Positions 26,401 to 34,192 are shown, numbered from the stretch's first letter. The stretch: DNA of 37,705 nt from Desulfobulbus sp. (GCA_011051875.1 DRKI01000156.1:1-37705), one strand, 5' to 3'. Notes: generated from the letters alone by a model not told the origin. Numbers and translations: made by a program.

Positions 26401-29400
26401 TGTACCAGCCGTCAGTGGTCACACCGCCAACGGTATGGGAGGCCGTGGATGTGGAGGTGGAATATTCATAGTCTCCGTCACCGTCGATATCGGCATACAG
26501 GGTGACGCGGAGACCGTTGAGGCCGCCCTCATTGGCATCCTGGGTTCCGTCACCGTCACCATCCCACCAGACCACGTCACCCACCGAGTTCTGGCCGGTA
26601 TAGCCGAAATCCACGTCGGTACGGTCCTGGCCGGCTGCCAGGCTGATTTCCCGCGCCGTGTGGTCCAGGACCGGGCTGCCGTCTTCGTCCAGGTCATAGG
26701 TCTGGTGGTAGCCGGAATCCTGGAGATTGAAGGGGCTGCCGCCGCTGGCATCGTAGTCGACGCTGATGGTGTAGGCGTCAAAGGCGGCCAGGTTGTCGAA
26801 CAGGTAGTTTCCGGAGCTGTCGGTGGTCACGGTGCGGGTGTACTCGGGCGTACCATCGTTGTCCACGTCGGCGCTGATGGTGACATTGACTCCGGAGATG
26901 CCCACGTCGTCGGCGGAGAAGCCGCCCGAATCGTTTGCATCGAAGAAGACCATGTCACCGATGGAGCCATCGGTCACCACGGTGAAGGATGCCGAGTCCT
27001 GGTCCTGGCTGCCGTCCACGGGTGAGTTGCCGGTATCGGCATAGGTCCGCTCGCCGGCCTGGCTGCCATCCATGCTGGACCAGTCGCCATCCACGGTGTT
27101 GCTGTAGGTGCCGGCGGTGAATCCGGCGCCCATGACGGTCACCGTGTACTGGACCTGGACCCAGTCGCCCACCGCGATATCCCAGTCACCGCCAATGGTG
27201 AGGGTGCCGGCTCCGTTATCGGTGACCGTGACCGGCACGGCCGCGCCGTCCTGGTCGGCCGCGGACGCCGAACCGGCATTGAATGCCACCCCGCCGGGCA
27301 GGGTGTCCCGGGCGTTGACCTCGTAGGCCGTGGACTGCCCGGTGTTGGTGAACCGTACCGTATAGGTCATGACCTCACCCGGCGAGGCGTCGGTGCCCGC
27401 GTCGGCCGAGTCGGTCACGGTCTTGAGGGTGGTGATCTGGGGTTCCACCACCGTGACGGTGGGATCGGTGGGATCGTCGGTGGTTATCCTCTGGCCGGGA
27501 TTGTTCGGGTCGTCAAAGGTCATGGAGGCATGGTTGGTGAGCGTGACCCCCTGGTAGTTGCTTCCCTGGTCCAGGACCTGCACCGTCACCTGGATGGTGA
27601 AACCGTTGTTGGTGGAATCGTTGTCCGCCGTGACCTGGACATTGCCGAAATCAAAGGTGATGTCGTTGCCGTCCCCGGCTGTGCTGACCACGGTCGGCGC
27701 GTTGAGGGTTCCGCTGAAGGAGGAGGTGTCCACCTGGTGCGAGACATAGACCATGCCGTCGGGCAGGGCGTCGGTGACCACCAGGCCATTGGTGTCGCCC
27801 TCGGGCAGGTCGACCTGGATGGCATAGGTGACCTCCTCACCAATGGTATAGGCGGTGGGTGACGGATCCTGCTTGTCGATGGTGGCGATCACCGTGACCT
27901 GGGCCGTGGAGGCGTCGCGGTAGTCGTTGGCCGCGCCGCCCGGATCCGCCGTGTCACCGGTCCGTTCCGTGGAGAGACTGTTGTGCGTGGACTGGGGCGC
28001 GGTCACGTCACCCGGCAGGCCGGTCCAGCCGATGTCTGCCGTATTGGAAAGGTCCTGGCCGGCCTGGGCCGTATCCAGGTGGGCCTGGAAGGTGAGGGTC
28101 GAGGTCTGGCCCTGGACAAATGTGGACCAGGAGGCGGAGATGACATTGCCGCTGATGGCGAGCGAGTCAGGCGCCAAGCCGCCGGTGTGCTGCAGCGAGC
28201 CCGTGACATAGGTCAGGCCGGTCGGGATGGTATCGGCCAGGCTGGCCTCGAAGGCGTCCGCGTCACTGGAGCCCGCATGTTCGATCACCATGGTGAAGGT
28301 AATGGTATCATCCTGGTCCGGGTGCGGCGCATCCACGGTCTTGGTCACCTGCAGCGTCGGTTCGACCACGGTCAGGTCCGGGCCGGAATCGGCATGGGAG
28401 TGGAAGACGCCGTTGCCATCCTGCCAGATCAGCCTGGCCTGGTCGTTGACCGTCTCGCCCCGGTCCAGGTCCGGGTTGTTGAGGACCACCCCGGTGAAGG
28501 TGACCGTGACGGTCTCGGTAGCCGAGTTGTCGGTGTCACTGTTGACCAGGTCGCCGAAGTCCAGGGTGAATCCGCCACCGTCGGCGTCGATGGTGGCATT
28601 GTTGAGGATATCGTCAAAGGTACCGTTTGCCGCCGAGAGCCCGGCCGAGGCGCTGATGGAATCCAGGCTGAGCACGGCCATCTCGACACCGGCAACGTTA
28701 TCGGTCATGGCGTCGGTCAGGCGCGCATTGTAGAGTGTGCCCTCGGGCACTGTGAACGTGACAGTATACTGCGCCTGTTCGCCGATGGCCACGTCGGTGC
28801 CGCCGGTATGGGCCTGGTTGGTTGAGACAAGAACCTTGTCGGTCCGGGCGGCGGCCGTGGTCACCCGGGCGTTGTCGGTGGGATCGGTGACCGTGTGGTC
28901 TGTGCCGCCCTCGGTGCCGGCATAGTTGGTGATACGTGCCGTGTTGTCCAGGTTCTGGAACGAGGAGACGCCGGTGGTGGCGGCCAGGTCGTAGGTGATG
29001 ACCAGGATGTCCGCGCCCGAGGCCGGATCGGTGGGGGCCAGGGCGCCGTCGGCGTCATCGGTTATTTCGAGGCCGGTGAACAGGTCGCCGCTGTAGGCCA
29101 GGGCATTGCCGGCACCGTCGGTCACCGACAGGTTGAGGCCGCCCGAGGGGGTGGTGAAACCGGTGGGCATGTCATCGGTGATCCGGATGTCAAAGGCGCC
29201 GGAATGGCCGGTATTCTGCACCACGATGGCAAAGGTGACCAGGTCGCCGGCATCGATACCGATAAGGTTGGTGTCGATGTTGTGGCCCGCCAGCCAGTCA
29301 CTGGAGATCACGGTTCCACCCTCGCTGCGGAAACCGCTGCTGCCCGGATCGGTGAAGTAGGAATCCACGCCTGCGTTGCCGAGGAAGGCGCCGGCGGGAT

Positions 29401-32212
29401 TGTCGGTCTCCACCGCGCCCTTGGTGATGGTCAGCTCGGGCTGGTCAAGGACCACCTGGGTGATGGCGTCCGTGGTGTTGTCGGCAAGCGGGGTTCCCTG
29501 TTCCGTGGCCCGGACCTGGTTGGTCAGGTACATGCCGTCGGCAAAGGGCTCGCCCGAAACCGTGACCGTGAACAGGATCTCCACGGTGGACGAGGTGCCC
29601 GAGGCGTCATGGTAGGGCGCCCAGTCAAAGACCAGGGAGTTTCCGGTGCCGGGACCGACGCTGTCCATGGTGGTATTCAGATTGTGGTAGGTGTCGTTGG
29701 CGGTGAATGCCCATTCTCCTGCCCCGGGCAGGGTGCCGTCGGCGACCTGGGACCAGCCGGAGGCGGTGCCGTCCTGGTCCGGGTCGTTGACGTCAAAGAT
29801 CGGCAGGGGCAGGTAGTCTACCAGGTGAAAGTCCTCGGTGGAGCTGAGCGGCATGTCGTAGTACAGCCGGTAGGTTACCGTGTCGCCGGGCGAGATGTGG
29901 GGATTGACCCCCACACCGGTTATGCCGTTGACGGCATAGATATCCTTGTCCACGCTGCCGGTGACGATCTGCAGGGAGTCACAGGAGCCGTCGCCCTCGG
30001 CCTGGCCGGTAAAACCGTTGTTTGCGTAGATTTCGCCGGTGATCGACGCCGGGCCGGCGAGGATGTCACCCTGGTCGATGTCGTTGTCCGTGCCGCCGCT
30101 GCCGCCGGAGTTGTTCTCGTCGTGGTAGACCCGGGCAATGTCGGCGCTGTAGGTGATCCGGCCGTGGGTCGGGCCGTCCTGGCTGCCGTCGGTCATGTCA
30201 CCATGGAGGATACCGTCGCTGAATCCCATGCTGGTGAGGATTTCGTGGAGGTTGTAATGGACCTCGAGGTTGTTGTCCGCATCCGTGGTAACCCACATCA
30301 TGTCGCCGGGCGTGGTGGTGCTGGTCAGGTCCAGGTGGACGAGCGTGGTGCCCTGCCAGATGTCGATCCCGGCCAGGTAACTGCTGCCATTGTTGTTCAT
30401 GGTGAGGCCGTCAGGCACCAGGTCGTCGATGCGGAAACTGTAGTCGCCATCGGCCGGATCATGGTCACCGAAGGAGAAGAAGTCGGAGACCTGGAAGTCG
30501 AGGGTGAAATCCACCGTGTCGCCCGGGCTGTAGCCGGCCGCTCCCGCATCGGTGCTCAGGGCATGGTCCTTCTGGATGGCGATGGACTGGGCATGCGAGA
30601 TATCGTCGATGTCCGGGGCGTCCGAGAAGTGGCCGTCCTGGTCCACCTCGGCGTTGACGACGCCGTTGACCGGGCCGGGATCGTGGGAGTCCACGGGCGT
30701 CCAGGTATAGGATACCTCGCCGTTGTTGACGATGTGGACGGCATCGCCGGTGAGCGGATCGATGATGGCCTGGCCGCTTCCGGTCTGTTCGGGAACATAG
30801 AAGTCATAGCGGATGGTGACGTCCGTGGCGTTGCCGGTACCGGTGACCGGGGCATCAAGGCTGATCTGCAGATCGGTGCCGATCTGGTTCGTATGGAAGG
30901 TCAGGGGGGTGCCGCCACTGTCGGTGACCGAGACGTTGCCGAGAAAGACGATGTTGTCGGGCAGGTGCTCGGTGAGCACCAGGTTGTCCACGCTCTGGCC
31001 GTCAGCGATACCGATCCGGGCCACGTAGGTGCCGGGATAGTTGGGACCGGTGGGAATCTCCTGGTGGTTGGATTCAAAGACCTGGCCGGGATCATCGGCC
31101 TGGTAGCGCGTGTCATGGTCAGCGGCGTGCTGCACCTGGCAGTCGCCCTGTACCCCGGTGATCTCGATGTCGGCGTTGTAGGTGATCACCTCCGGTGAAA
31201 AGGAGAGAGAGGACGTGGCGATGTCGCGCAGGGGCGGATCGGCGGCCGGGTTGTCCAGGGCATCGTGGCCGTACATGGCGCCGGTGGTCACCTCCACGGC
31301 CAGGTCGTTGCCCGGCCCCACGTCGGCGTTTTCGCTCATGTGCGCTGTTACGCTCACCTCGGCGGCAGGCTGGTCGGTCTCGAAGGAGCCGAATGGCATG
31401 CGCAGGCTGACGAACTGGTCGCCGGCCCGGAAGGTGTGGCCGTTGATGCCATCCACCTGGAGGGGATCGCCGTTGCTGTCCGTTGCCCAGGGATGGTCCA
31501 CGACCTGGCCGTCGCTGGTGATGTCGATCACCCGGGCCTCGACATCGACACCCAGGTAGGTGGCGCCCTGGAAGGTGATGCCGTCCACTGTGGCGTCGGC
31601 GCCGTCCTGACCGCCGTCGAGCAGGATGTCGATGTAGGGGCCGTACACCGTGCTGGCCGTGGTGTTGTCAAAGCTGACCGTAAACTCGAAATCCTCGCCG
31701 ATCATCGGATCAATGGCCTGGTCCGTTCCGGCGGTATCCATTGAATCGGAAACCGTTGGCTCAGCGGAGTTCTGGAGATCATCCGCCTGTCCGGTATCCA
31801 TGGTGCCGTCCCCCGGTACCTGCGGGCCGGTCCCGGTTCCGGCCTCCCCCGGATCCTGGCCCGCGGTTTCATCCCCGGCCGTCTCAGTGGTTCCGTTCTC
31901 CTGTTGCTGGCTGGCGGCCATGGTATTGGCATCCGTGCCGGTCTCCTGGGCCGGGGCCACGGCGTCGCTGTCAGCGGCGGCGGGTGGTGCGGCCGCCGGG
32001 TCCTGTTCTTCCTGTGCCACCTGTTCGGTGTCCGGCTGATGGGCAATGTCCGGCAGATCGTGGGCAGCGGGATCCGTGGATGCCACGGGATCAGGAAGGT
32101 CGGGCACGTCAATGCCGGGTCCATCCAGGGCACCGGCGACGGGATTGGCGTCGAGAAAGATCCGGTCTTCGAGCTGTTCGAGAAGGAGGTTTCGCTTGGC
32201 AGGCTTTGACAT
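20462..32212 (-). CDS. Giant LEPR-motif / DUF11 / SdrD_B-repeat surface protein (adhesin)
   Basis: About 3,916 residues, acidic. There is no Sec signal; the N-terminus is RNLLLEQLEDRIFLDANP, a LEPR-like export motif (LExRxxxDA) of very large surface proteins. Next come a low-complexity Asp/Gln/Ala/Pro linker (about 30-155), DUF11-like conserved-repeat domains (about 155-1745), 17 SdrD_B-type repeats (about 1750-3710) each with DxDxDG calcium loops, a Pro-rich spacer (PSPPVTPVQPEPRPVTPSPA) and a C-terminal domain of about 200 residues with YSGHAEPGTTLFMTLFD and RWNGYRDYEFLS. There is no RTX GGxGxD array, no LPXTG and no C-terminal membrane helix. ATG 32212 is chosen because GGAG lies 7 nt upstream; for ATG 32218 it would be only 1 nt away. 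The neighbouring TolC and HlyD genes imply dedicated export. Adhesion or matrix function is inferred. Confidence 0.9.
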   Translation of the reverse strand: MSKPAKRNLLLEQLEDRIFLDANPVAGALDGPGIDVPDLPDPVASTDPAAHDLPDIAHQPDTEQVAQEEQDPAAAPPAAADSDAVAPAQETGTDANTMAASQQQENGTTETAGDETAGQDPGEAGTGTGPQVPGDGTMDTGQADDLQNSAEPTVSDSMDTAGTDQAIDPMIGEDFEFTVSFDNTTASTVYGPYIDILLDGGQDGADATVDGITFQGATYLGVDVEARVIDITSDGQVVDHPWATDSNGDPLQVDGINGHTFRAGDQFVSLRMPFGSFETDQPAAEVSVTAHMSENADVGPGNDLAVEVTTGAMYGHDALDNPAADPPLRDIATSSLSFSPEVITYNADIEITGVQGDCQVQHAADHDTRYQADDPGQVFESNHQEIPTGPNYPGTYVARIGIADGQSVDNLVLTEHLPDNIVFLGNVSVTDSGGTPLTFHTNQIGTDLQISLDAPVTGTGNATDVTIRYDFYVPEQTGSGQAIIDPLTGDAVHIVNNGEVSYTWTPVDSHDPGPVNGVVNAEVDQDGHFSDAPDIDDISHAQSIAIQKDHALSTDAGAAGYSPGDTVDFTLDFQVSDFFSFGDHDPADGDYSFRIDDLVPDGLTMNNNGSSYLAGIDIWQGTTLVHLDLTSTTTPGDMMWVTTDADNNLEVHYNLHEILTSMGFSDGILHGDMTDGSQDGPTHGRITYSADIARVYHDENNSGGSGGTDNDIDQGDILAGPASITGEIYANNGFTGQAEGDGSCDSLQIVTGSVDKDIYAVNGITGVGVNPHISPGDTVTYRLYYDMPLSSTEDFHLVDYLPLPIFDVNDPDQDGTASGWSQVADGTLPGAGEWAFTANDTYHNLNTTMDSVGPGTGNSLVFDWAPYHDASGTSSTVEILFTVTVSGEPFADGMYLTNQVRATEQGTPLADNTTDAITQVVLDQPELTITKGAVETDNPAGAFLGNAGVDSYFTDPGSSGFRSEGGTVISSDWLAGHNIDTNLIGIDAGDLVTFAIVVQNTGHSGAFDIRITDDMPTGFTTPSGGLNLSVTDGAGNALAYSGDLFTGLEITDDADGALAPTDPASGADILVITYDLAATTGVSSFQNLDNTARITNYAGTEGGTDHTVTDPTDNARVTTAAARTDKVLVSTNQAHTGGTDVAIGEQAQYTVTFTVPEGTLYNARLTDAMTDNVAGVEMAVLSLDSISASAGLSAANGTFDDILNNATIDADGGGFTLDFGDLVNSDTDNSATETVTVTFTGVVLNNPDLDRGETVNDQARLIWQDGNGVFHSHADSGPDLTVVEPTLQVTKTVDAPHPDQDDTITFTMVIEHAGSSDADAFEASLADTIPTGLTYVTGSLQHTGGLAPDSLAISGNVISASWSTFVQGQTSTLTFQAHLDTAQAGQDLSNTADIGWTGLPGDVTAPQSTHNSLSTERTGDTADPGGAANDYRDASTAQVTVIATIDKQDPSPTAYTIGEEVTYAIQVDLPEGDTNGLVVTDALPDGMVYVSHQVDTSSFSGTLNAPTVVSTAGDGNDITFDFGNVQVTADNDSTNNGFTIQVTVQVLDQGSNYQGVTLTNHASMTFDDPNNPGQRITTDDPTDPTVTVVEPQITTLKTVTDSADAGTDASPGEVMTYTVRFTNTGQSTAYEVNARDTLPGGVAFNAGSASAADQDGAAVPVTVTDNGAGTLTIGGDWDIAVGDWVQVQYTVTVMGAGFTAGTYSNTVDGDWSSMDGSQAGERTYADTGNSPVDGSQDQDSASFTVVTDGSIGDMVFFDANDSGGFSADDVGISGVNVTISADVDNDGTPEYTRTVTTDSSGNYLFDNLAAFDAYTISVDYDASGGSPFNLQDSGYHQTYDLDEDGSPVLDHTAREISLAAGQDRTDVDFGYTGQNSVGDVVWWDGDGDGTQDANEGGLNGLRVTLYADIDGDGDYEYSTSTSTASHTVGGVTTDGWYSFGDSLPAGDYRVVVAPPSGSVQTYDIDGSTTGASANTGNFTLTADNDRDDIDFGYRGTGSLGDFVWFDADADGNQDDGADSGLANVTVQLSADFDHDGTADYTTSTVTANDGSYTFANLLGAAYTVSVDTATLPSGSSNWTQTHDLDGTGTPDTASLNLAAGGTDNTVDFGYTGTGSLGDRVWLDLDADGVQDTDELGLANVTVHITADVDGDGVNEWTGTAQTDANGNYTFDHLPAADYTTTIDTNTLPGGFEQTYDKDDNLAPFTSPNSDTTTLGIGANETDVDFGYRGTGSIGDFIWYDADGDGTQNEGPASGLGGIDVTLTGDFDNDGVNETRTTTTADDGSYHFDHLLAGNYTVSVDHSDLPGGMVATHDLDGIGTADVAAVALAAGQTRADVDFGYRGTGSIGDTVFFDADNSGSETAGDVGISGVDVTLTADIDNDGVSEYTQTVRTDANGRYTFGNLAAFDSYVITVDTATSGGTNPTNLAGEGYTQTFDQDGTASANTTTASLAAGQDRTDIDFGYTGQNSVGDTVWFDVDGDGNQDDGTTGTPAEDGIGGLTVTLSADIDGDGNYEYTTSTTTDADGHYRFDHLPAGDYAVSVTPPAGSTPTYDHDGGTSSPDNTTPLTLGADQDRDDIDFGIRGTGSIGDYVWYDGNADTNQANDGTDAGIGGVEITLTGDIDGDGTVDFTATTTTADDGSYSFAHLLGGSYTITVDAATLPGGSSNWTQTYDEDGTGSANTVVHSLAAGSNDDTVDFGYTGNGSLGDTVWYDINGNGVQEGTEPGLAGVTVTISADVDGDGFNEFSTSTQTDANGLYQFDHLVGTDYTISVDTGTLPDGATPTYDLDSATTSPDSTTLYTLVTGEHTDRVDFGYTGTGAIGDTVWNDINGNGIQDPGENGFAGVTVTLTGDLDHDGQADDTLTTTTDASGHYAFANLFLGDYTVTVDPATLPPGNSQTHDLDDPHSTTPATPNTAAVTLDAADPINNDVDFGYNSQATIGDTIWYDADNDGIQDPGELGLSGVTVTLTGDVDGDGNPDTVVATTDADGHYLFDQLQAGDYTITVSNLPPGMAQTADPDGVNDNTTTLGLAGGATNLDQDFGYTGTGSIGDTIWNDADGDTTQNSGETGLAGVTVTLTADLNNDGVMDTVTTTTDANGNYHFDNLPADNYTITVDPATLPPGMNQTFDPDGGNDNTADVTLAAGETNNDQDFGYQQTGAIGDTIWYDADGDGVQDPGELGLNGVTVTLTDGNGNTVATATTSSDGKYLFDNLNAGDYTITLTGLPNGMTQTADPDGGNDNSSQVTIGGSSPLVNLDQDFGYTGTGSIGDTIWNDADGDTTQNSGETGLAGVTVTLSGDFNGDGIPDTVTTTTDSNGQYHFYHLPEGQYTITVDPATLPPGMQPTADPDGGNDNTANVTLAAGETNNDQDFGYQQTGAIGDTIWYDADGDGVQDPGEPGLANVQVTLVGDLDGDGVADDTLTTVTDGDGNYLFDRLPAGSYAITVDPSTLPGGMEETFDADGTGSPDTAQVTIGNNEANLDVDFGYTGTGSIGDTIWYDADNDGVQDPDEVGIPGVTVTLTGDLDNDGQTDDTMTVTTGPDGTYLFPNLPAGEFDITVDPATLPGGMTGSGDPDGVIDNTTTLTLAPGQDDLSRDFGYTGTGSIGDQLWVDSNGNGVQDPGEAGLAGVQVCIGVDLDGDGQPDYRAITTTDASGAYLFDNLPAGSHTVCVNPATLPPGIQPGFDPDGGGDNTTVVDLGAGEQNRSTDFGYTFPPSPPVTPVQPEPRPVTPSPAVPAAEPVLPEADSLLMYRQFAEQTEETLFTPFAGIPWPQPLVPISPVYSGHAEPGTTLFMTLFDVHGDAIGYQTVMADTAGNWLAGFPGSLLYDVPHHLEIEQTISSYNDSSAGMFNLRTYFNPDFSSMVFSTVPLTADAVFAEMPTTVMESVHQSNLSSFTLRWNGYRDYEFLSPSINPSNLSH
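21085..26971 (-). repeat. 17 tandem SdrD_B-type repeats
   Basis: Seventeen units of about 115 codons, each opening with a form of GSIGDTIWYDADGDG and closing with DFGYTG. Each unit has two Asp-rich loops (DADGDGVQD and DVDGDGNPD types) expected to bind calcium and stiffen the stalk. The first five units (25183-26971) and the next five (23407-25182) correspond one to one in diagnostic words and nearly equal length, showing a five-unit block duplication. Confidence 0.85.
22031..23338 (-). repeat. 654-bp tandem duplication inside the SdrD_B array
   Basis: Two copies of a two-repeat unit (218 codons), 22031-22684 and 22685-23338. Two patches are almost identical at exactly 654-bp spacing: 22031-22142 versus 22685-22796, and 22331-22454 versus 22985-23108, each with one difference. 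The stretches between the patches are clearly more diverged. Confidence 0.8.
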
Positions 32213-32543
32213 ATCCATGCTCCGGTTGTGTTTCCCGATGGTCGGTTTTTGGAAACAGGAATAGGAGGCGTTTTGGACAGAGAATTATTTTTATTGGTCA
32301 ATATTTTACATATTTTTCCCGAAACTGCAACAGCTCTGTCGGCCACATCGTGGGTGCACAATGCGGATGGCTGAAAACTCGTTGTCCCCCAATGGATTTG
32401 GGCGAACAGGGGTGGCCGGTCCCTGTAAATCATTGCGTCGGCACGGTCTCTTTTCCCAGTTGCAGATGGGTGAAACGCTCATTCCAGGTGGAAGGCGGGT
32501 GGAGCCATTCTTTCTTCTGCCAGTCGCTGAAAGGGCATGGGTC

Positions 32544-32571
32544 TTGACTTTGGGCTTCTATTTTTTATAGT
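32544..32571 (+). promoter_or_regulatory. Candidate sigma-70 promoter
   Basis: TTGACT (32544-32549), 16 bp, TATAGT (32566-32571). Both hexamers match consensus at five of six bases. Transcription would start near 32578, about 240 nt ahead of the glycosyltransferase, leaving a long leader that contains a hairpin with a T-run. Confidence 0.5.
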
Positions 32572-32614
32572 GTGGAAATGACATATATTTTTTTGCCATG
32601 TTGCCACCTTCCAC

Positions 32615-32644
32615 GGACAATTGCTGCCCGGAATGTCCTTTTTT
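32615..32644 (+). terminator. Small hairpin followed by T6 in the leader
   Basis: GGACA (32615-32619) pairs with TGTCC (32634-32638), extendable by two pairs past a one-base bulge, and is followed by TTTTTT (32639-32644). Only about 37-66 nt lie between the predicted transcription start and this structure. It could be an attenuator, or the end of a short RNA of about 65 nt. The stem is weak. Confidence 0.35.
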
Positions 32645-32816
32645 GTCTAACTATGTGAATTCATTTTGAATCTCTGGTGGCGCGAGGCCGGACCCTGGGG
32701 CCGGGACAGGCGGGCGGGCCGCCCTGTCCAGGTTTCCTGATCATCCCATGGGAGCCATGGCCGGGACAGGGGCGGCATCGGGTTGTCCGGCCAGGGGGCC
32801 GAACCCGGGAGGAACC

Positions 32817-34076
32817 ATGCCTGAACGGATAGGTTTTATCTCCACGCGTTTTGCCGGCACCGACGGTGTCTCGTTGGAATCGGCCAAGTGGGCCGAGGTG
32901 CTCTGGCGTGACAAGCATGTCAGTTTCTGGTACGGCGGCGTACTCGACCGGGGCAGGGAGGTCTCCATGTGCGTGCCCGAGGCCTATTTCGGCCACCCGG
33001 AGAACGAGTGGATCGACAAGCGCATCTGGGGCCATGCCTTCCGCTCGCCCACCGTCACCCGGCGCATCCACCACCTGGCCGAGTACCTGAAGGGCACGAT
33101 CTACGACTTTGTGCGGCAGTTCGATATCAGCCTCCTGATCATCCAGAATGCGCTCACCATCCCCATGCACCTGCCCCTGGGCATCGCCCTGACCGAGTTC
33201 CTCTCCGAGGCCGTGATCCCGGCCATTGCCCACCACCATGACTTCTACTGGGAACGGAGCCGGTTCCAGGTCAACAACGTGCCCGATTTCCTCGATATGG
33301 CCTTTCCTCCGCGCGACATCGATCTGCGGCACGTGGTGATCAACCAGGCGGCCCGGGAAGAGCTCGCCCTGCGCAAGGGTATCTCGTCCATGCTGATTCC
33401 CAATGTCTTCAACTTTGACGAGCCGCCGGACGATACCGACGACTACGGGGCCGACATCCGGGAGGAGATGGGCCTCTCGCCGGAGGACAAGCTCATCCTC
33501 CAGCCAACCCGTATCGTGCCGCGCAAGGGCATCGAACACTCCATCACCCTGCTGCAGCGGCTGGGCGATCCACGCTGCAAGCTGGTCATCTCCCACGCCG
33601 CCGGTGACGAGGGATCCGACTACCCCGACCAGATCGCCGAGCTCGCCCATGCCGAGGGAGTGGACCTGCGGTTCTTCGGGGACCGGGTGGGTGACCACCG
33701 GCATATCAATGCCGAGGGCAAGAAGATCTATGTCCTCCAGGATCTCTATCCCCATGCCGACCTGGTGATGTACCCCAGCATCTACGAGGGGTTCGGCAAT
33801 GCCCTGCTCGAGGCCTTCTATTTCAAGGTGCCCATCATCGTCAACCGCTACCCGGTCTGGGTGCGGGATATCGAGCCCAAGGGCTTCCACGTGCCGGTGA
33901 TGGACGGTTTTGTCAACCGGCGCATCGTGGCCGCGGCCAGGCGTCTGCTCGACGATGCCGACTACCGGCGGCAGATGGTGAATCACAACTACGAGCAGGC
34001 AAGGCGCTACTACGGCTATCCGATCCTGCACTACTGCCTGCGCACCCTGATCAGCAACATCAAGAACGGCATGTGA
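32817..34076 (+). CDS. GT4-type glycosyltransferase (solute glycoside type)
   Basis: A 419-residue cytosolic GT-B enzyme. ATG 32817 has a strong ribosome site (GGGAGGAACC) and gives MPERIGFISTRFAGTDGVSL, the usual donor-side start with the GTDGVS loop. Further features are PMHLPLGIALTEFLSE and AHHHDFYWERSRF in the N-terminal fold, LQPTRIVPRKGIEHSI at the domain junction, and YPSIYEGFGNALLEAF with the EGFGNALLEA nucleotide-sugar motif in the C-terminal fold. Homologues I recall act on glucosylglycerate-type compatible solutes (for example mannosylglucosylglycerate synthase), and the GH13_18 phosphorylase directly downstream supports this, but acceptor and donor cannot be proven here. It is separated from that gene by 116 bp containing a GC-rich hairpin without a T-run. 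Confidence 0.8.
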   Translation: MPERIGFISTRFAGTDGVSLESAKWAEVLWRDKHVSFWYGGVLDRGREVSMCVPEAYFGHPENEWIDKRIWGHAFRSPTVTRRIHHLAEYLKGTIYDFVRQFDISLLIIQNALTIPMHLPLGIALTEFLSEAVIPAIAHHHDFYWERSRFQVNNVPDFLDMAFPPRDIDLRHVVINQAAREELALRKGISSMLIPNVFNFDEPPDDTDDYGADIREEMGLSPEDKLILQPTRIVPRKGIEHSITLLQRLGDPRCKLVISHAAGDEGSDYPDQIAELAHAEGVDLRFFGDRVGDHRHINAEGKKIYVLQDLYPHADLVMYPSIYEGFGNALLEAFYFKVPIIVNRYPVWVRDIEPKGFHVPVMDGFVNRRIVAAARRLLDDADYRRQMVNHNYEQARRYYGYPILHYCLRTLISNIKNGM

Positions 34077-34192
34077 TCCGGGAATACCCGGCCACCGGCG
34101 GCCAGGGGGCCGCGCCGGCGGCGCAGCACCGGCCTTGAACAACAGGCGAGACCGGGAGCAGACAGTTCATCCGGCAACCAGGAGACAAGGGT

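Larger units (their letters stand above)
32219..32816. other. Divergent ~600-bp AT-rich intergenic region
   Basis: This region separates the giant adhesin (minus) from the glycosyltransferase (plus). Two AT-rich islands stand out against the high-GC background: about 32280-32325, next to the adhesin and probably holding its promoter, and about 32555-32670, holding a plausible plus-strand promoter. Short frames across it look non-coding. The adhesin-side promoter could not be fixed with confidence; a TAAAAT hexamer on the minus strand near 32307 is a candidate -10. Confidence 0.5.

Noticed and set aside
21085-26971. CRISPR array or DNA-level satellite
   Set aside because: Spacing is about 345 bp, units are diverged and keep one open protein frame with domain-level conservation.
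28895-31198. Plus-strand open frame of about 767 codons opposite the adhesin
   Set aside because: Val/Gly/Asp-rich mirror of the DUF11-like repeats with no domain of its own; the minus-strand frame is continuous over 11.7 kb.
20462-32212. RTX toxin or classical type I substrate
   Set aside because: No GGxGxD nonapeptide array in the C-terminal region and no ABC transporter in the cluster.
34080-34135. GC-rich hairpin between the GT4 and GH13 genes as a terminator
   Set aside because: No T-tract follows, and the gene order argues for cotranscription.
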